Shown here piece after piece: positions 1 to 12,900 of a stretch of 42,098 nucleotides of DNA. The stretch lies in assembly GCF_000003815.2 (NCBI RefSeq), contig NC_049993.1:14081333-14123430 (forward strand). The letters run 5' to 3'. Within the stretch, counting starts at the first letter, position 1, and the number at the start of each line of letters is the position of its first letter. Made by a program: the position numbers and the translations under genes. This DNA is from Branchiostoma floridae (lineage: Eukaryota > Chordata > Leptocardii > Amphioxiformes > Branchiostomatidae). The notes under the pieces were generated by a model. That model did no database searches, had not been told where the DNA came from, and saw nothing but the letters and a program-made list of their open reading frames with translations.

Positions 1-734
1 TGTGATGTACACTGGTCGGAGATTTTCTTGAGAAAAATATGCGATTTCAAAATTCGGTGACCTTCAGGCCATCAAGAAATTTGGCTAAAGGCCATAGACA
101 AAGTGACGTCACTATGAATTAGGTCTGATCAAGGACGTTATATCACAAGGTCTGATTTTGTTTTATATGTGAAGTATTACTTTGTGAGATTATAGGTCAT
201 ACACAATTCTTCTTTGACAGGTGTCCTTGACTACATTTCTATAAGCAAGAAATGACAAGGGTTTCGAGTGTCACGGTTTTAGTTCACATTACTTTCATAT
301 GTCATATGTTGAGAAATGACATATATTACCAACATCATACATGACACTGTGTTTTGTTGTTGTTGTCATCATTGAACCAAAAATCACAGTGTTAGAATTT
401 GTACAAATCACTGAAATAATTTCATCTTGAAATTGCTGTCAGAGTATCTTGAGACTTTTTCATAACATCCCTAGACTAATTTGAAACATATCAAGATTTA
501 TTCTAAAAATCTTAAGATTCAGCACAAAATCTCAAGATTTTGAGATCTTTTATTTGCCCCATTATTAGCCTTAATGGGGCATGAAGGCTCAATCCAAATC
601 AATCCGCAAATTGTTGTATTGAAGACATCTGGTGCAAAAAAAAACATAAAGGAAAAGCTGGCCGCACAAGAAGGATTACAAGTACTTACCATGAATAATA
701 AATCTGTTTTTTTCTCTCTTCCCTCCTCCCCAAG
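1..734 (+). other. Non-coding sequence upstream of the Rab3 start exon (probable 5' UTR intron)
   Basis: No exon is recognised. A palindromic CRE-type octamer TGACGTCA lies at 104-111. A cluster of ATCTTGAGAT-like words lies at about 447-556, followed by a small hairpin (GCCCCATTA ... TAATGGGGC, 556-580). The segment ends in the polypyrimidine tract of the Rab3 acceptor. Because the coding exon begins at an acceptor, most of this is likely intron. Confidence 0.5.
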
Positions 735-959
735 ATGGCTTCTGCAGCAGATTCAAAATGGCAGAAGGACGCGGCAGACCAGAACTTCGACTACATGTTC
801 AAGCTGCTCATAATCGGGAATAGCAGTGTCGGCAAGACATCCTTTCTCTTCCGTTACGCAGACGACTCCTTCACATCGGCGTTTGTCAGCACCGTAGGGA
901 TAGACTTCAAGGTCAAGACGGTTTTCAGGCAAGACAAGAGAGTCAAACTTCAGATCTGG
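735..959 (+). CDS. Rab3: Rab3 coding exon 1 (residues 1-75)
   Basis: The acceptor is a C/T-rich tract ending AG at 733-734, and the ATG is the first base of the exon. The exon carries the N-terminal tail, P-loop and switch I. The donor GTAAGG follows Trp75 at 960, phase 0. A continuing ORF past 959 is only read-through into the intron. Confidence 0.96.
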
Positions 960-3900
960 GTAAGGAGATATTCCTTTTTTTATCAGCAACGTTGGTAGAA
1001 ATTCGTACAAGGCAGAGCTGACCACTGGAGATCCCTGTTCTAGTCTCTCCTGACAGAGACTTCAATTAGAATCTCTAGTGGTAGATTAATTCTAAGCATT
1101 TCTGCGGCATTGTATTTCTACCTTCAGTTGATATATGCATGGTTCTTCCAGTGGAGTTTAGTGTAGGCGGCCCCTACGCTGTGATTTGTTCCCCTTCGCC
1201 ATGTTTCAACCAGTGTGGGCTTGTCTGTTGTTTTGTACTAAGGCAGAAAATGTAAATCTTGCCCTAAAACTAAAAGTGCAGGAAATAGTCCTTTGAGGGT
1301 TATCAATCAATAAATTTTTCAGGGGGAGGATTTCTATATAATATATCCCTATATAATATATCATAGGCTGAGACTGCAATTCCATTGGTCTATGCTTATG
1401 TCGGATGCATTTTTCAAGCTAACTGGAAAAGTTTGCAGTCCTTATAAGGGATGTTAAGTTGTTTTTTGTGGCATTCAGAAGAGCTAGGGGATTTTTCCTG
1501 GTACAGTGCACCCACTGAAACACAGTTTGTTTTGTCTGTCATGACAAGTAGAAGATAAGTGTGTACAGTGAGCTAAACTAGATCAAGATCACTTTCCTTC
1601 CTTTTCTTGAGTTTTGCCCAAAAAAATTCAAATGAAAAAGGGCATTCATGATAGATGTTTCCTGTCTATATTTAGCCTAATCCCTGGAGCTTTGTAAGAA
1701 AATATGTTGTATGTATAATGCTGGATATCCAACCAGCTTTTAGCATGCTTAACATATTTATCCTGACCTTCAGTTCTTAAGTCTGACATTTCAGAGAAAA
1801 ACAGGGTAAGGCTTCCTGTAGAGCACACGGAAATGTTTTAGGCAAAACATCCTTAACAGTTGTCCTCAAAATGGAAGAAATGTAGCCATAACAGTATGGT
1901 TTTCTTCAAGTTATTATAAGCTATCTATCGGTGTATTATTTTTTCCAAAATCAGTAATTCAGTAAAAGTTGCATAATTTGCATTGCCGTAAATATTTAAA
2001 TGTTTGCTGGTTTTATTTGTATGGTTTTATTTAGCTGTGAAACAATGGCATATGTGTTTACATTATGCGTTATTACAGTACAGTAGACTCTTTTAAACCC
2101 AGGAAAGGTAAAACAGCGCAAAAATTCCTTTCTGTTCCTATGGTGAAATCAAGTCCCAATGAAAATAAAGGAATTTACAGTAGATCCAGACAACATAGAC
2201 TTTGAGTTAGAATATAGCAGACATTTTCCTGAAAACATCAAATTTGCTCTCAGCACTCTTGCAATATAATTGTGAATTTGTACACTTAATCTATAGATTT
2301 CTAATCTGTATCTATCTTTGATAATCAATAAAAGTCATGAAAAATATCAAATAAATCTGATTCATCAAATCTGTCTTTGATATTGCCCTTGTCCAAAAGA
2401 CCCCTTATGACTAACGCATACCCCAGTATTAAGACAGTATGTGGCATAAATTAATTAGCATATTCCATACCAATCAATGTGTCAATCATCCCCAATCTGC
2501 ATAATTGAGGAGATTAAAGGATGCAGGTCCGTGCTGCAGCCACCTGGCCTAACCAGGCAATATTAATAATTCATATGTGCAATCATAACACCAAACATAG
2601 CAGTTGATGGCATATTTGCCAGCTATAATATCTAATATTCACTTTCCTCTTTGCCAATAAATATCTGCACATTTTTTATATGGTTTTGATTTTGTTTATT
2701 AACAAGATTGAAGCAGTGTTTATGATTAAATTCATTTCTTTCACTTGCTATTATATCATGTATAAAAGAAGTCTAGCTTATATATTTATGTATAGCATTT
2801 GCCATTAGAAGAAATAGACAATTACAAATTCTTTGTGACAATTACTTAAATATGATGTGCCAAATGATTGTACACTCAAGCAACTGAATATGGTGCTGAT
2901 TTTTATATGATTTTGAAAATAAAAATCATATCCAATGGCTTGCGTAACTGATATCCAAAATCATATGCAGTTGCTTAAGTTATTATTAGGCACATCTTAT
3001 TACCAAAATGTCCAACCTTCAACGACGTAACACAAAATAAAATGATTATCATGCCCTTCTTTTATTTTCCCTATGTCCTGTAAAATAACCGCGGTTATTG
3101 CGGCATTGATTTTGCAATGAAAAATGGCGTTGAACTATTAACCTTGAAACAGACTGAAGGGCAGACTGAATTATGTGTGAAGTATGTGTCGGTAATTTTG
3201 CCAAAGGACTGTAGAAGGAGAAATGGATCAATGTAATGTTTTATGTAATGTTTTATTGCAAATTCATGCCCATGGGGCTAATTGCAAGTGAAGAAAGACT
3301 AGATACATGAAATGTATGAATGTGGTCTAAATACATGTAGATAAACTAAATTCTAACATGATACAAATATTAAGTGGATGAATGTACATATGGTGCAGAA
3401 TAGCTATATATAGGGTATTAAATCTATGTAACTATTACAGGGTTTGTTTTTATAAATACGTCGATCGTAAACATAAAAACCTTTCTAATGTTTTCCTTCA
3501 CTGGTAGGGAGAAACATATTCTTTCTGCTCAGGTTTTTTTTAATGTCTTCTGTCAGGAACCAATCAGAGTTTAACACTATGTAAGCATATTAGCTGTATA
3601 AATAAATATAAGCAACAATCAAAAACTGAATTTTTTACACATTACTTAATGTCAAACCTTATGGTATTAGTATTTTGTGTGAGTAGCTTGACAATAGGCT
3701 ACAGGGAAAACATTCTGCATTTTCATGAAAATGTTGCCTTTCTAGTTACCTTGTGATTCTACAACCTGATGAAATTATTCATTAATAGATAAGTCATATA
3801 TTTGATGGCCAGGTAACGAGGAATAAGGCAAACATGAATCAATTTTTCTTGCAAAAATCATTCATGAATATGTACAAGTCACATTGTATGCCTTGGTATA

Positions 3901-6900
3901 AAATTAGCTTAAGGCAATGTAACTAAGTAATACATATCATGTATAATAGATCAATTTGTTTCTGTTAAAGCTGTGCAAAACATTGCGAGAACACACTGGA
4001 AAAATGCAATCCTACCAAGAGGGGCTCATCCTAATATTAGTGTCTCCAAGTTAATACCAAGGTTATCACAGAGTACAGCTGGCTGGGGATGATAAAAGGA
4101 AAATTTAAAGCCTAATAAAACAGGATGCGAGGGACAGTACATTAAGCATACATGTTGGTTTATGGAATATTCTCATATCATGTTCATGTAATGATGCTCT
4201 GCCCAAGAAGACCACTTGGGGGGGGGGGGGTTGCAAAATCTTTTCTATGTGGACAGGTGGTCAGTATAGACAGAATTCTTAATGCTTGTGTTAATGGGAA
4301 AATTATCTGAGTAAGGGACTTTTAAAAAGAGATTCCATTGGTAAGGGGGTCCTTGTGTAGAGTTGGTCATTTTAATGTACAGTTTTTACTGTATTTTGCA
4401 TTTGACATTGTTGTTTTGCACTTAAAGAGAAGACAAGGATATAATAGAATTTGATTATAGTTATACAATGTATTATGGCTTGTACACTAGTCATATTTTG
4501 ACCTTTCATACTATGGTGAAATGACCCATAGCCAGTGGAAATACGGATTGAGCGAGCATTTTCCCTAATGTGTACTAGCCCGATTGTGTCATCTATATTT
4601 TTCCTTGTTGGTTCGAGATTTCCAATAGGTGTATATATTTACCAATGGCATTTTCTAACTAAAAGTTGTCTGGAAATTTTAACATTTTGAAATTTTGTGA
4701 AAGTGAAAGGAGTCAGTATTTTTTACAAGCTGAATATACATGTACATGTAAGTCAAATTCAGTAAATGTAATATGACGTCACTTTATCAGTATGTTGGTC
4801 AGACGCCGGGCCCCACCTACATCGTAGGGTCCATGTTTACTTTGTAAACATCTGTATCCTGTGTTCAGTGATAAGCAAAACAGTGTTTATAAACCTTTGA
4901 AGAATCTGTGACAGAAAATCACATGGCTTGTGATAATTATAGAGTGCTCTGGAGACCTGTTTTATATCATAGACACCACATCAACAAACAACTGGGCTCA
5001 TTAATGTCAAGAGTTATCAAAGGCACTTAATTTTTCACTTAAATGGTACAGAAATGGAGCAAAGTTTTGGCTCCTTGGAATGTTACCTTGGTTTTAAAGC
5101 CGACATGCCATATTCATGCTACTCCTAATCAATTTCTTTGTTGTTGTCTAAGGCTGATCAAATTTGATTATTTGGTTCTTGGAATTGCCAGCTCATATTT
5201 GTCTAAAAATGAATAAAAGATTCACTGCATCTTCCATTGTGAAAATTTGTACCATTAAATTACAGTAAAACCATTCAACAACTTTCAACATTAAAAATTA
5301 GCTTAAGTGCATTTATAATGTTTATACAATGTGGGCACATTGAGTCCTCATAGTGCATTAAAATTTTCCATTCATGAAGGACATATCATATCATCAAGTA
5401 CAGTAGAAGCCAGTTAATTGCACAACGGATTACCGCACACTTCTGTTGACTGCACAGAATCCCCAAACCGGTTAAGTCCACCTGGATAACTTTGCATTAT
5501 TGCACCAGTCGGATAATTGCACGAAATTCAATGGCAAATAGACTGTGCAGTTAAGCAGCTTCTACTGTATAATTGCATTGTTTTACTCTACTGTCCATTG
5601 ATAATTTCTTAGACTGCATGCAAAAATGATAACTGTGCCTGGAAAGTGTTCTTCTTTCATGTTATAAATGTCATGCAGTACATTTAGTTTCATAATGATA
5701 GACTGTTACCGTTAATGAACACTCTGGACTTTATCCTACTCTGGAGAAGGTCAGTATGTCCGTCGTGTGTTATCATGATTGGTGTAGCCAGCATTTCAAA
5801 AGACTGAACAATTACAGGTCACGCTGTGCACGCTTGACGAATTCACGTCGGCGTACTTTTTGACACTTCTGGTGCAAACTACGCTGTAAGTATTAAATCT
5901 AAAGGATCATGAAAGAGCATATCTTAATCACAGTTGGCAACTTCAAAACATTTTTACGTTTTGTCAATGAAGGTTAGATAGGATTTCTTCAGTGTCACTG
6001 ACAAATGATGGCTGACTGAAACGTCTGACCGTTTCCAAAACCATTATCCAGTTGCTTTAATAACTGCTTTTTGGAGCATTTTTAAGGTTGACCAATTGTG
6101 TCTCCTGTTTCAAAGTTACTAAGCTGTTTTATCTTGTTTTTAGGATATAAAAGAGGGCCTGATTGGTTGACAGTTTCTTTAACCATGTAACACATGGAAA
6201 TGAATTTTCTGTATTACAAACCAAACTTGTACATAGCAATAGCTTTTAAGAATAATGGTGAAATTTACAAAATAGCGCGAGTATGTTTACTGCAGTTGTT
6301 AACTTTTAACTTCTGCGACCCTTGCACTTAGCTACCGAGTCACTTATCTGTCGTTTTAACCTTTACAATATGAAATCCTGTTCGCTGTTTACTTTAAGTC
6401 AATGATTAGGTGCAAAGCTGTGTAAATAAAAGAGGTGTAATACTACGCTGAGATGTTTAAGGTCACGAGTTTTGACCCGTAAGATCTCACCATTGTGTAT
6501 GTGTTCAAGTCTATGTTGTTCACTAAGTGTCTGAATAGTCACTCTGGGCTTATGACTTAGGTTGTATTAAGCATTTGTTGACAAAATTTTAGAGCCACAT
6601 TGTCTGGTCATTAAACGTTATCAAAATGATTCTAAGGAAATTCCAACTTTCAATTACGAGTTTACAGTCATTTTCATTAGGCTTATGACTTAGTTGCATT
6701 AAGTATATGTTGACAAAATTTTAGAGCCAAATTTTCTGGGCACTGAACATTTACAAAATGATTCTGAGGAAATTCCCACTATAGATTAAGAGTTTACAGT
6801 CATTTGCAGAGTTTGATGGTTGTGCAAACTCGTTTTCAGGAAGAATTAGACATCAGCCATAATATTGTAGATACTGTATCTCAAATTATTTCTACCTGCT

Positions 6901-9900
6901 TATAAATGGAATATCCCATAGGATATTTGATACAGGGCTTAAGCAATATGCAATACCTAGCAATATCTGCGCAAGAAATGATTTCGTGACATGGTTACAA
7001 TATTCTATGCTTTGTAATCATTATACATACATGTATATCTCTATACAATATATTATATCAATACTTGTGGCTTGCCTTTTGGCTTGCATATAATTGAAAG
7101 AAATGTTGTTGAAAAATCAACTGCAGGTGCACAGAATGAAACCTGATTTGAAGTTATGATTGATAAGCCATGATTATTCATAATGATTGATATGAAGGCT
7201 TCCTAATATTCATTGTTGATGCATGGACCAATGGCATGATTCAAAATTCAAATGAAGTATATGATTTTTTGGATTTCTTAAAAGGCAACAACAAATTTAT
7301 TTGGTGCTTCTCAGATTTTGTCAAGAAAAAATTGAACAGACAGGTCGAAAAAGGATGAAAATAATTTTTTTCAAAACGTCTGGGGTGAAGATATAAGGCT
7401 TGAATTACACAAAAAACAACAGCCTAATTTTTTCAATGAATCCCTTCCTTTGATATGTTACTTATGTTCTGAATGAAGGGAATTATTTTTAGACTGTATA
7501 TGTGTATGTGTATATGGCTCTGAATTGTAATAGTTACAGGTTTTTGATAGCAAAATCTGTATTTTTTTGGGGATTCATTTATTTTTTTAATCTTTGAAAA
7601 TGAAAAAATGGACAGGCAAATCATTGGGTCTATTTATATGTGTGTTATCAGAGTGGACTTTGTGAGATGAATGAAAAAGGTGATGCCACTGCTTCGTCTA
7701 TCGGAATGCGTGTAACAAAAGATTGGATTTCCAGTTGGGTGGGCCGAGCACCAATGATAAAGGGGCATCCGGGGACGACACGGCCAGAGCGCCCTGTCAC
7801 GCCCACCTGCCATTCAGGAGGGTCATGCATAATTTAGACCTAATGCTGTTACAGTTGGAATATTCCGATTTTTCACCGCCGCTGCCATGATTCATTCGCT
7901 GGCAAGCCTGTGACGAAGAAAACGTCGCAGACGTCATGGCCGCGGTCAGGTAAAGGAAGACAGAAACATGAATACCTGCTCGAGATCATTTCATCGTCGA
8001 TGGACAAAAACCAGTCGGCCATATCGGATAGCTTTAGGGCTATTCTAATGGAATATTTTGAAATGTAAAAAATGTCACGTATTCTTATCTATTTTTCTAC
8101 CATTTATTCAATGTGATTTCCAATCAGCTCACATCTTGAAAGGGAATCGGGTGGTAGATATTCCTTTTTATCAAACAGAATCGGCTTGGAAAATTTCAGC
8201 TTCTTTTTTGATTGTTCCTTGTCTGACCTTGTTGTAACCTGAATGTGTCCACTGGTTAGCTTGAGGGGGAGGGGGGCAGTTTAGTATTTCAGTGGTCACC
8301 AAAGACTATATTCGCCTTTGGTTCAGCATTTTGTTTACAGTAAATAAAGAACAGGTGCCCTGGTAAACATGGGCAAACAAAGATTGAAGAAAGGTAACTA
8401 ACACTTAAGACTTGATCCTTATCTTGACTGGAAAGTAAAACTGTTTTAAATAGGTTAGAAGGAACAACATTCCTATTCACACTGTGCTTACGTTTAAGAG
8501 TATCTAAATACTCTGAGCTTAGAGACACTTGGAAGTAATCCCTTCTGGAGGTAATTGATAACTTTTTTGTAAGAATGTTGTTGCCCCTAGATGAAAATCT
8601 CATCTTCAAAAGCTAGTCATAAAAAGAATAATAACAGCCGTATTTTCAGTACCATGTGTCAGATTGTAAAACTTGCTTTTGAGAACACAATGTTCTGTTG
8701 GCTCTGTGGTCAGTAGTGACCAGTGATTTGGTGAATTGCTGACCATTTAATTTTCTAATTTTCTTAATCTCAATTATTTTCCTGCAAAATATTTGAGAAC
8801 GAAGAATTGATATAGTGTTAAACTCTATGTACCAATATTATATACTTAGTGCTTGGAAAATTGTCTTTCTAAAATTATCCATATGACCACTTTATGCATT
8901 GTGCTTTAACCGACATTTAGAATAGCTTGTTGTCCTTAATAAGTTTTGGAGGTCAGTTGAACAGACAACTCTGTTTCTGATCAGTAATAACGGAAAGCCC
9001 TGAGGGAGATGCATTTAGAAATGTGGCCCAACCAGACCGATTTGCCTGCAGGGTTGAATACCCCCTATCATCAGTGAAAGCTATAAGCTATAAAGTATGC
9101 TGGGGAGGGGCTTACATGCAGGTAGCTGCTGCAAGTCACAAGTACAGTCAAACCTGTCTATAGCGGCCACTCAAGGGACCGGACAAATTTGGCCACTATA
9201 GACAGGTGGCCTCTGTATAGAGGTGGCAACTTGTAGATAAAATACCCAAGGGACCGACAAAAAGTGGCCACTATGGACAGGTGGCCCCTCTGTAGAGGTG
9301 GCCCCTAATACAGGTTTGACTGTAACTTTATGTCACTGGGATTTGATTTTTCAGCACGAGGGTAAAATAGATTTTCACATGGTTTTATGTTAAGTAGTTG
9401 AAATATATCTTATAACAGGGATTCCGAAGTGAAATAATCTAAAGGCATGTTTGCAACATCATTTTTTGGTGAATGGTTACTGTAAAAATAAGACATATTT
9501 GCAACATTATTTTCTGGTGGATTGGTCACTGTAAGAATAAAAGTAATGCAAAAATTTTAAGATTTTCGGGTACCACAATTCTTGAACATTCTTGTTTTGA
9601 AATGATGATTCTTTTAATTTTGCAAAGAGTTGCCAATGTCATATTTTTTTCTAAGCAAGTAGAAAATTTTGTCCCAAGAAGTGTATTTTGTAACCAATTT
9701 TGAGGTATTTGGAAAACATCATTAAGGTCTATGATAAACATGCATTTGTTAAACTGCACCAGAGGCACTTAAATGGTGGAACTGGACTTAGTCTAGTTTT
9801 ATAGTCCCTTTATCTCCATGTTTGCTGCTATAACAATATAAATGTCCTTAATAAACATGTGATGACTATGTGCCATCTGTTAAGTTCCCAGCAATAGACA

Positions 9901-12900
9901 ATGACTTTTTGTTGGGAGTAAGATCACAGCACTATAATGGTTCTTGGGATTATCAGTACTATTTTTCATAAACGTTGGATACGCACAAATATGGAGTCTG
10001 ACAATGTTTCAGACATCCTGTGTATAACTCCAGTTTTACTTGCACAAAAAAATTAATGCCACAGTCAAGTTCGGTGCAGTTGGTTTTTGGATGTCAAAAG
10101 GGATGCTTTAAGTGGAGAGAAGCAATTTAAGCCTGAGAAATCAGTTTATTACTTGGTGCACTCAGTTTCATGGACTGAGTACAGTCATATTCCAGTCTCC
10201 CTGCCCACTGCTTTTATTTGCTTGCTACTCTGTTCACCTTAAAATGTCTGCAAGGAATGGAAATAAATTCCCAGCATGCTTGCAAGTGTAAACAACTAAT
10301 AGCTCTGTCATATACATACACAAAAAAAAAATTAAATCATTAATGTTAACATTTGATAGCATTATTTCCATCCCAGTAACACAGGATGTTGTAACACAAG
10401 AACTGACTACATTATGTATCAAGTTAAACATTACGGTACATGCAAACAGAACAAAATTGTGTTAAATGGAACATGAAAGAAAGCCGAATATTCATTACAA
10501 TCGTCAGTCATGTTCTTTAGTTGCATGTTGATAAGATGTGACTCATACTAACAGCTCTTGTAGAATTCAGGTCATGCAGTATCAAGTTAAACATAGGGAA
10601 TATGCAAAAAGATGGTGTGTTATGGCGAAGGGCGGTTATACCGGCCATATAGATACAGATACAGATGGAACAAAATTGCGTTATGAAACATGAGTATTCA
10701 AATGAACTTCACAATCATCACCCATGTTCTTGAGTTGCATGTTGATGAAACATGACTCAAACGACTCCTGTAGAATTCAGGTCATGCCGTACAGATGGTG
10801 GGCTGTGGAAATGAGATGGACTGGTCTAATCTGGATCTCATGTCGTCCTGCCCACGCACCTGATGTCACTCTCTCTTTCACGCGGTACGACTCCAGACGG
10901 CATATCTTTGGTCGCAAAATTTCGAAATCAAAACACTGAGGTTTGATATCTGTCATGAAAAGAGAATCCTTGTAAAAACAGTTAGAAATGCCAACACACT
11001 AAACACAATAAATTTAGGAATGGATAAGAAATTTCATTCATTATTTCATTTATTATTTAATTTTTTAGGAAATGAATACCATAATTGAATTGAATGAAAG
11101 ACATCTTTACCCAACTAAGCTAATGATAAGTATAGGCCACAAAAAAAGACATACATATTGATACAAATACTGTTGTCTATTTCTATATTTTGGCTTCATG
11201 CTTCTTGGTAAAAGTGAAAATGTATGATTAAATATCAACCCCATGTCATATATTGGATAGCACCCTCTACCTTCCCCATATTCTGTTGCTGCATCCATTC
11301 ATCATTGCAAACCATTTCTGTCATGTTCCTCTGCCCTTTCCTACATCACAGTAGCATTAAGCTGATTGAAAAATAGATTCTCACCAATCCCCAAATGGTC
11401 GCCACGGGCAGATATGCCGTTATCCGCCATCTTATTCTCCTTTGAATCGGGCAAGCGACCATCGTGCCAATCCTTGTCCATACCAGTCAAAGTAGACTTA
11501 ATCTTGAGATTTTTTGACTCAATCTTGAGATGTTTTAGAATAATCTTAAGATGCTTTGCAAAAATCTCAAGATGTTTTGAAAGCTTCTTTGAAAAGTCCC
11601 ATTTCTTGATGTCTATGGAAAAAATCTTGAGATTATTTCAAAGATCGTTGTAAAAAATCTCAAGATTTTTTGTGAAAAATCTTCAGATTATCACACATGT
11701 AGAAACAGATATTTCACCATATCTGTCCAAAATTCTAAACTTTCTGACATGAAATTGACAAACATGTATCTTTTGTAAGCTTGAAATCACACATTCAACA
11801 ACAAAAAATTAACAAAATGAACTCCCAAAGAATGAGTGAAACGGGAAAAGAAATAAAGCTGAAGACAGCCTGTTTCTAAGTTTGATTTTTAATTGTACTC
11901 TCATGTGGTTCTTTGCCTGAAACCTGTGCCAATTTTGTGTCAGCACTTTCTGAATTATGATGCAGAAATGATCCTCATAATATCAAGGGATTTTTACTGT
12001 TTCTACAAAATGTAGCAGCTGGAACATCCATAGGTTTTTAGGCTTTCCCCATGTCTTTATTTTTGTCAGATATGATCTGTCTTCCCTTTTGTTACATAGC
12101 TATAGAGAACTACGCAAATATTGCAGAAACACGTATTTCCCTATGGCACTATTTGATTAGGAGACGCATGTGACCATCTTGTGATATGGACCACTCATTC
12201 TTTGTATAGAAGGTCAGATGGAATACGATTTTACGGATGACATATAACATGTACGTGTGTGAAGTATCAGATTTAACTTTTTTTTTTTAAGAATGTGTAA
12301 AACCAAAAAACTCAGAAAATTTATTTAAAACAAGTAAGAGTGAATTTGACTTTTTTGAGTGAGTAGAAAGGTCAAGAAAACAACATCATGATACGTTATC
12401 CTCCTTAGCAATTTGCAAATTAACCTCTGTTCTTCAATGTATGGGTCTGCATGGGGGGCTCTCGATGCTTAACATTAATATTCAAAGAGGCTCTGTATGG
12501 AGGGTGGGGTTTTCAATGCTCAGTGCAAATTTTGGAGGGCTGGCAACACTTAAATTGATAAGCATATTCTTTTATGTACTGTGCTAGATTCTGGTATCCT
12601 ATTTTCCGAAACTAAGTTGTGAACAACAGCACACCTGAGTGCTCTATTCTAAATCAAGCCTTTTAGGCAATGATTTGGTTACATGATATTTGTCAATAAC
12701 GCTCAACATTGCATTCGTGAGAACAAATACAATGCTTTGTAGCAAAAACAATACAATATGAGCAATTTATTTTTGTTGTTAACGTTATATGTTGATTCAG
12801 AGCCGACTACAAAAAATAGCGAATACCTTGCCAAGCCTCATGAAAAAAAAAAGCATGTAACCCTCTGTAATATGAAGATATAAGGTTGCCTGAGCTGTCT

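Noticed and set aside
574-813. ORF overlapping the Rab3 first exon in another frame
   Set aside because: It crosses the polypyrimidine tract and acceptor; the Rab3 frame is unmistakable.
4216-4230. Poly-G run as a structural element
   Set aside because: A lone homopolymer without further G-tracts; not enough for a G-quadruplex claim.
8289-8609. 106-codon minus-strand ORF in Rab3 intron 1
   Set aside because: No recognised motif, no convincing splice sites, AT-rich composition typical of chance ORFs here.
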